Below are positions 61,490 through 64,000 of a stretch of 64,000 nt of DNA, in pieces; position 1 is the first letter of the stretch, and each line of letters opens with the position of its first letter. The stretch is from ZC4RG30 sp963777735 (GTDB lineage: Bacteria; Pseudomonadota; Gammaproteobacteria; Steroidobacterales; Steroidobacteraceae), in the NCBI GenBank assembly GCA_963777735.1, contig CAVZRQ010000001.1:186001-250000 (forward strand), given 5' to 3'. The notes under the pieces were generated by a model. It made no database searches. It was not told the origin of the DNA and saw only the letters and a program-made list of their open reading frames with translations. A program made the position numbers and the translations under genes.

Positions 61490-64000
61490 GTGCTCCAGTT
61501 TCTGACGCGTGTATTTGGCAGCCGCAACGAGCGTATCGTTCGCGGCTACAGGGACCTGGCCACTCAGGCGGGCAAATTCGAGGCTGCACTCGAGGCACTG
61601 TCGGACGAGGCGCTCGGCGCCAAGACCGTCGAGTTCCGGCAACGACTGGCGGCCGGGACCAAGCTCGAGGAGCTGATCCCGGAAGCTTTTGCCGTGGTCC
61701 GCGAAGCATCGCGGCGAACCCTGAAGATGCGGCACTTCGATGTGCAGCTGATCGGCGGCATGACCCTGAACCAGGGGCGGATCGCCGAAATGCGCACCGG
61801 CGAGGGCAAGACCCTGGTCGCCACCCTGCCGGCGTACCTCAACGCACTCACTGGCGAAGGCGTGCACGTCGTCACCGTGAACGAGTACCTCGCGCAGCGC
61901 GACTCGGACTGGATGGCGCCAGTGTTCCGCTTCCTGGGCATGACGATCGGCGTGATCCGCAATGCGCAGAACTCCGAAGAGAAGCGCGCGGCCTATGCCT
62001 GCGACATCACCTACGGCACCAACAACGAATTCGGCTTCGACTACCTGCGCGACAACCTCGCTTACCGGCTGGAAGATCGCGTGCAGCGCGGTCTTTCATT
62101 TGCCATCGTCGACGAAGTGGACTCCATCCTCATCGACGAGGCGCGCACGCCGCTGATCATCTCGGGGCCTGCCGACGAAAGCACCGATCTCTACCTCGGC
62201 ATCAACCAGCTGGTGCCGCAGCTCAGTCGCCAGAAGGAAGAGGACGGCCCCGGCGATTACTCCGTCGATGAAAAGGCCAAGCAGGTGCACATCACCGAAG
62301 CCGGCCACGAACGGGTCGAGCAGTTGATGGCCGCGAACGGCCTGCTGCGCGAGGGCGAGAGCCTGTACGACGCCACCAACATCCGGTTGATGCATCACCT
62401 GAATGCGGCGCTGCGCGCGCATGCCATCTACAAGCGCGATGTGGAATACATCGTGCGCAATGGCGAAGTGATCATCGTCGATGAGTTCACCGGGCGCACC
62501 ATGCCGGGCCGCCGCTGGTCCGATGGCCTGCACCAGGCCGTGGAGGCCAAGGAGGGCGTGCGTGTGCGCGAGGAGAACCAGACGGTTGCCTCGATCACCT
62601 TCCAGAACTATTTCCGCCTGTACAAGAAACTCTCGGGCATGACCGGCACGGCCGATACCGAAGCGCCCGAATTCCTGCAGATCTATGGCCTGGAAGTGGT
62701 GGTCATCCCCACGCACCGGCCGATGGTCCGCAAGGACATGCCGGATCTCGTGCACCTGACGCAGCAGGACAAGTACAAGGCCATCGTCGAAGACCTGCGC
62801 GACTGCGCCACGCGCCGCCAGCCGGTGCTGGTGGGCACCACCTCCATCGAAAGCTCCGAGCTGCTTGCCGGCCTGCTGAAGAAGGAAGGCATCGCGCACG
62901 AGGTGCTCAACGCGAAGCAGCACGAGCGCGAGGCGCATATCGTGTCGCAGGCGGGTCAGCCCGGCGCGGTGACCATCGCCACCAACATGGCCGGTCGCGG
63001 CACCGACATCCAGCTCGGTGGCAACTTCGACACGGAAATTTCCGATCTCGAAGCAGCAGGCGAAGTGGTGGACGACGCACGGCGTGAGGCATTGCGCGCC
63101 GCCTGGCAGAAGCGCCATGACGAAGTGCTGGCCGCGGGCGGCCTGCATATCGTCGGCACCGAGCGGCATGAGTCCCGCCGCATCGACAACCAGCTGCGTG
63201 GCCGCTCGGGCCGGCAGGGTGATCCGGGCTCATCGCGCTTCTATCTGTCGATGGAAGACACGCTGATGCGCATCTTCGGCGACCCGAACCGCACCAAGAA
63301 GCTGCTGCAGTTCGCCGGCATGAAGGAAGGCGAGGTCATCGAGTCCGGCATGCTGACGCGCCAGATCGAAAAGGCGCAGCGCAAGGTCGAGGCGCACAAC
63401 TTCGACATCCGCAAGCAGCTCTTGATGTTCGACGACGTGGCCAACGACCAGCGCAAGGTGGTCTACCACCAGCGCACCGGCATCCTGGGTGCCACGGATC
63501 TTTCCGAAGCCGTTGCCGGCATGCGCGAGGATTCAGTGAACGCGCTGATCGGGCAGTTCGTGCCGCCACAGGCCTCACCCGCCGATTGGGATCTCGAGGG
63601 CCTCACCACGACCCTGCAGAAGGATTTCAACACGGTCATCGATCCAAAAGCCTGGATTGCCGAGAACCAGGAGCTGGAAGAAGCCGTGTTCCGCGAGCGC
63701 ACGCTGGCCGCAGTGCATGCCCAGTATGAGCAGAAGGTGGTGCGCTTCGGCGCGCCGCTGATGCGCCAGATCGAGCGCGAACTGGTGCTGCGCAACCTCG
63801 ATTCGCATTGGCGCGAGCACCTGGCTGCCATGGATTACCTGCGGCAGGGCATCCATCTGCGCGGCTATGCGCAGAAGGATTACCGCTACGAGTTCAAGCG
63901 CGAAGCCTTCGAGCTGTTCAGCAACATGCTCGATCGGGTCAAGCACGACACCGCTTCGGTGCTGAGCCGGGTGGAAGTGCGCGACCAGGCCGAGATCGAG
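61490..64000 (+). CDS. secA: Preprotein translocase ATPase SecA (3' end outside window)
   Basis: SecA drives proteins through SecYEG. The first 837 residues are present and in frame to the window edge; about 60-100 residues (linker and zinc tail) are missing. Visible are MRTGEGKTLVATLPAYLNAL (Walker A near residue 104), VDEVDSILIDEARTPLIISG (Walker B), the preprotein-binding domain, VGTTSIESSE, TNMAGRGTDIQLGGN, QLRGRSGRQGDPGSS, and the helical scaffold. I chose the GTG at 61490 with AAGGG upstream. No secM-like gene lies before it. Confidence 0.96.
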   Translation, partial: MLQFLTRVFGSRNERIVRGYRDLATQAGKFEAALEALSDEALGAKTVEFRQRLAAGTKLEELIPEAFAVVREASRRTLKMRHFDVQLIGGMTLNQGRIAEMRTGEGKTLVATLPAYLNALTGEGVHVVTVNEYLAQRDSDWMAPVFRFLGMTIGVIRNAQNSEEKRAAYACDITYGTNNEFGFDYLRDNLAYRLEDRVQRGLSFAIVDEVDSILIDEARTPLIISGPADESTDLYLGINQLVPQLSRQKEEDGPGDYSVDEKAKQVHITEAGHERVEQLMAANGLLREGESLYDATNIRLMHHLNAALRAHAIYKRDVEYIVRNGEVIIVDEFTGRTMPGRRWSDGLHQAVEAKEGVRVREENQTVASITFQNYFRLYKKLSGMTGTADTEAPEFLQIYGLEVVVIPTHRPMVRKDMPDLVHLTQQDKYKAIVEDLRDCATRRQPVLVGTTSIESSELLAGLLKKEGIAHEVLNAKQHEREAHIVSQAGQPGAVTIATNMAGRGTDIQLGGNFDTEISDLEAAGEVVDDARREALRAAWQKRHDEVLAAGGLHIVGTERHESRRIDNQLRGRSGRQGDPGSSRFYLSMEDTLMRIFGDPNRTKKLLQFAGMKEGEVIESGMLTRQIEKAQRKVEAHNFDIRKQLLMFDDVANDQRKVVYHQRTGILGATDLSEAVAGMREDSVNALIGQFVPPQASPADWDLEGLTTTLQKDFNTVIDPKAWIAENQELEEAVFRERTLAAVHAQYEQKVVRFGAPLMRQIERELVLRNLDSHWREHLAAMDYLRQGIHLRGYAQKDYRYEFKREAFELFSNMLDRVKHDTASVLSRVEVRDQAEIE

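Noticed and set aside
62096..63169. 357-codon frame antisense to secA
   Set aside because: It is a shadow of secA with no motif of its own.

Overview
The window is a dense, high-GC stretch of bacterial chromosome made almost entirely of housekeeping genes. Gene content and order point to a gammaproteobacterium: ygfB-pepP-ubiH-ubiI beside zapA/6S RNA/fau, a kdsD-kdsC-lptCAB-rpoN-hpf-rapZ block, petABC followed by sspAB, and a complete mraZ-to-ftsZ division and cell-wall (dcw) cluster leading into lpxC, dciA and secA. The genus cannot be fixed from the sequence alone. A deep-branching Xanthomonadales/Nevskiales-type lineage would fit the GC content and the dehydrogenase genes, but that is inference. 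I saw no tRNA, insertion sequence, prophage, CRISPR array or defence island.

Layout. 1-4.8 kb: the end of a chemoreceptor gene (+), then on the minus strand leuA, rpiA, a tiny Lys/Ala peptide gene with its own promoter and hairpin, an EVE-domain gene and fau. 4.8-11.6 kb: 6S RNA, zapA and a small coiled-coil gene (-); ygfB, pepP, ubiH and ubiI (+, overlapping); phhB and ispG (-). 11.6-18.6 kb: dgkA, a large frameshifted double-protease-domain S1C protein, sua5, a PLP decarboxylase and a membrane-anchored RraB-like gene (+); gpmA (-); a DUF167 gene (+). 18.6-29.4 kb, all minus: kdsD (frameshifted), kdsC, lptC, lptA, lptB, rpoN, hpf, rapZ, zapE, then E1-alpha, E1-beta and E2 of a 2-oxoacid dehydrogenase. 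29.5-32.3 kb: ibaG and murA (+), then degS (-, frameshifted). 32.3-36.2 kb: petABC and sspAB (+). 36.2-40.6 kb: yraN and lpoA (-), an in-frame rsmI::ModA-like fusion ORF (+) and a DUF3617 gene (-). 40.8-41.2 kb: RNase P RNA. 41.3-59 kb: the dcw operon with a sigma70-like promoter overlapping an array of MraZ boxes. 59-64 kb: lpxC, dciA (-), an M23 peptidase gene and the first 837 codons of secA.

How the genes fit together. Most of the window serves envelope building and division. The dcw genes make lipid II and the divisome. LpoA activates a penicillin-binding protein. LpxC, KdsD, KdsC and LptABC belong to LPS synthesis and export. RapZ is known to tune amino-sugar supply in relatives, and DegS triggers the envelope stress response. 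ZapA, ZapE and the M23 peptidase attach to the same theme. Smaller themes are ubiquinone synthesis plus the bc1 complex, and growth-state control (6S RNA, Hpf, RpoN, SspA/SspB).

Three otherwise recognisable genes (the S1C double protease, kdsD and degS) each carry one apparent single-base frameshift within 20 kb. This could be assembly error or real decay; only reads can decide. The least ordinary items are the 16-residue Lys/Ala peptide gene, the RsmI::ModA-like fusion, the Nma111/Deg7-like protease and the membrane-anchored RraB domain. I did not find a convincing new multi-gene system.
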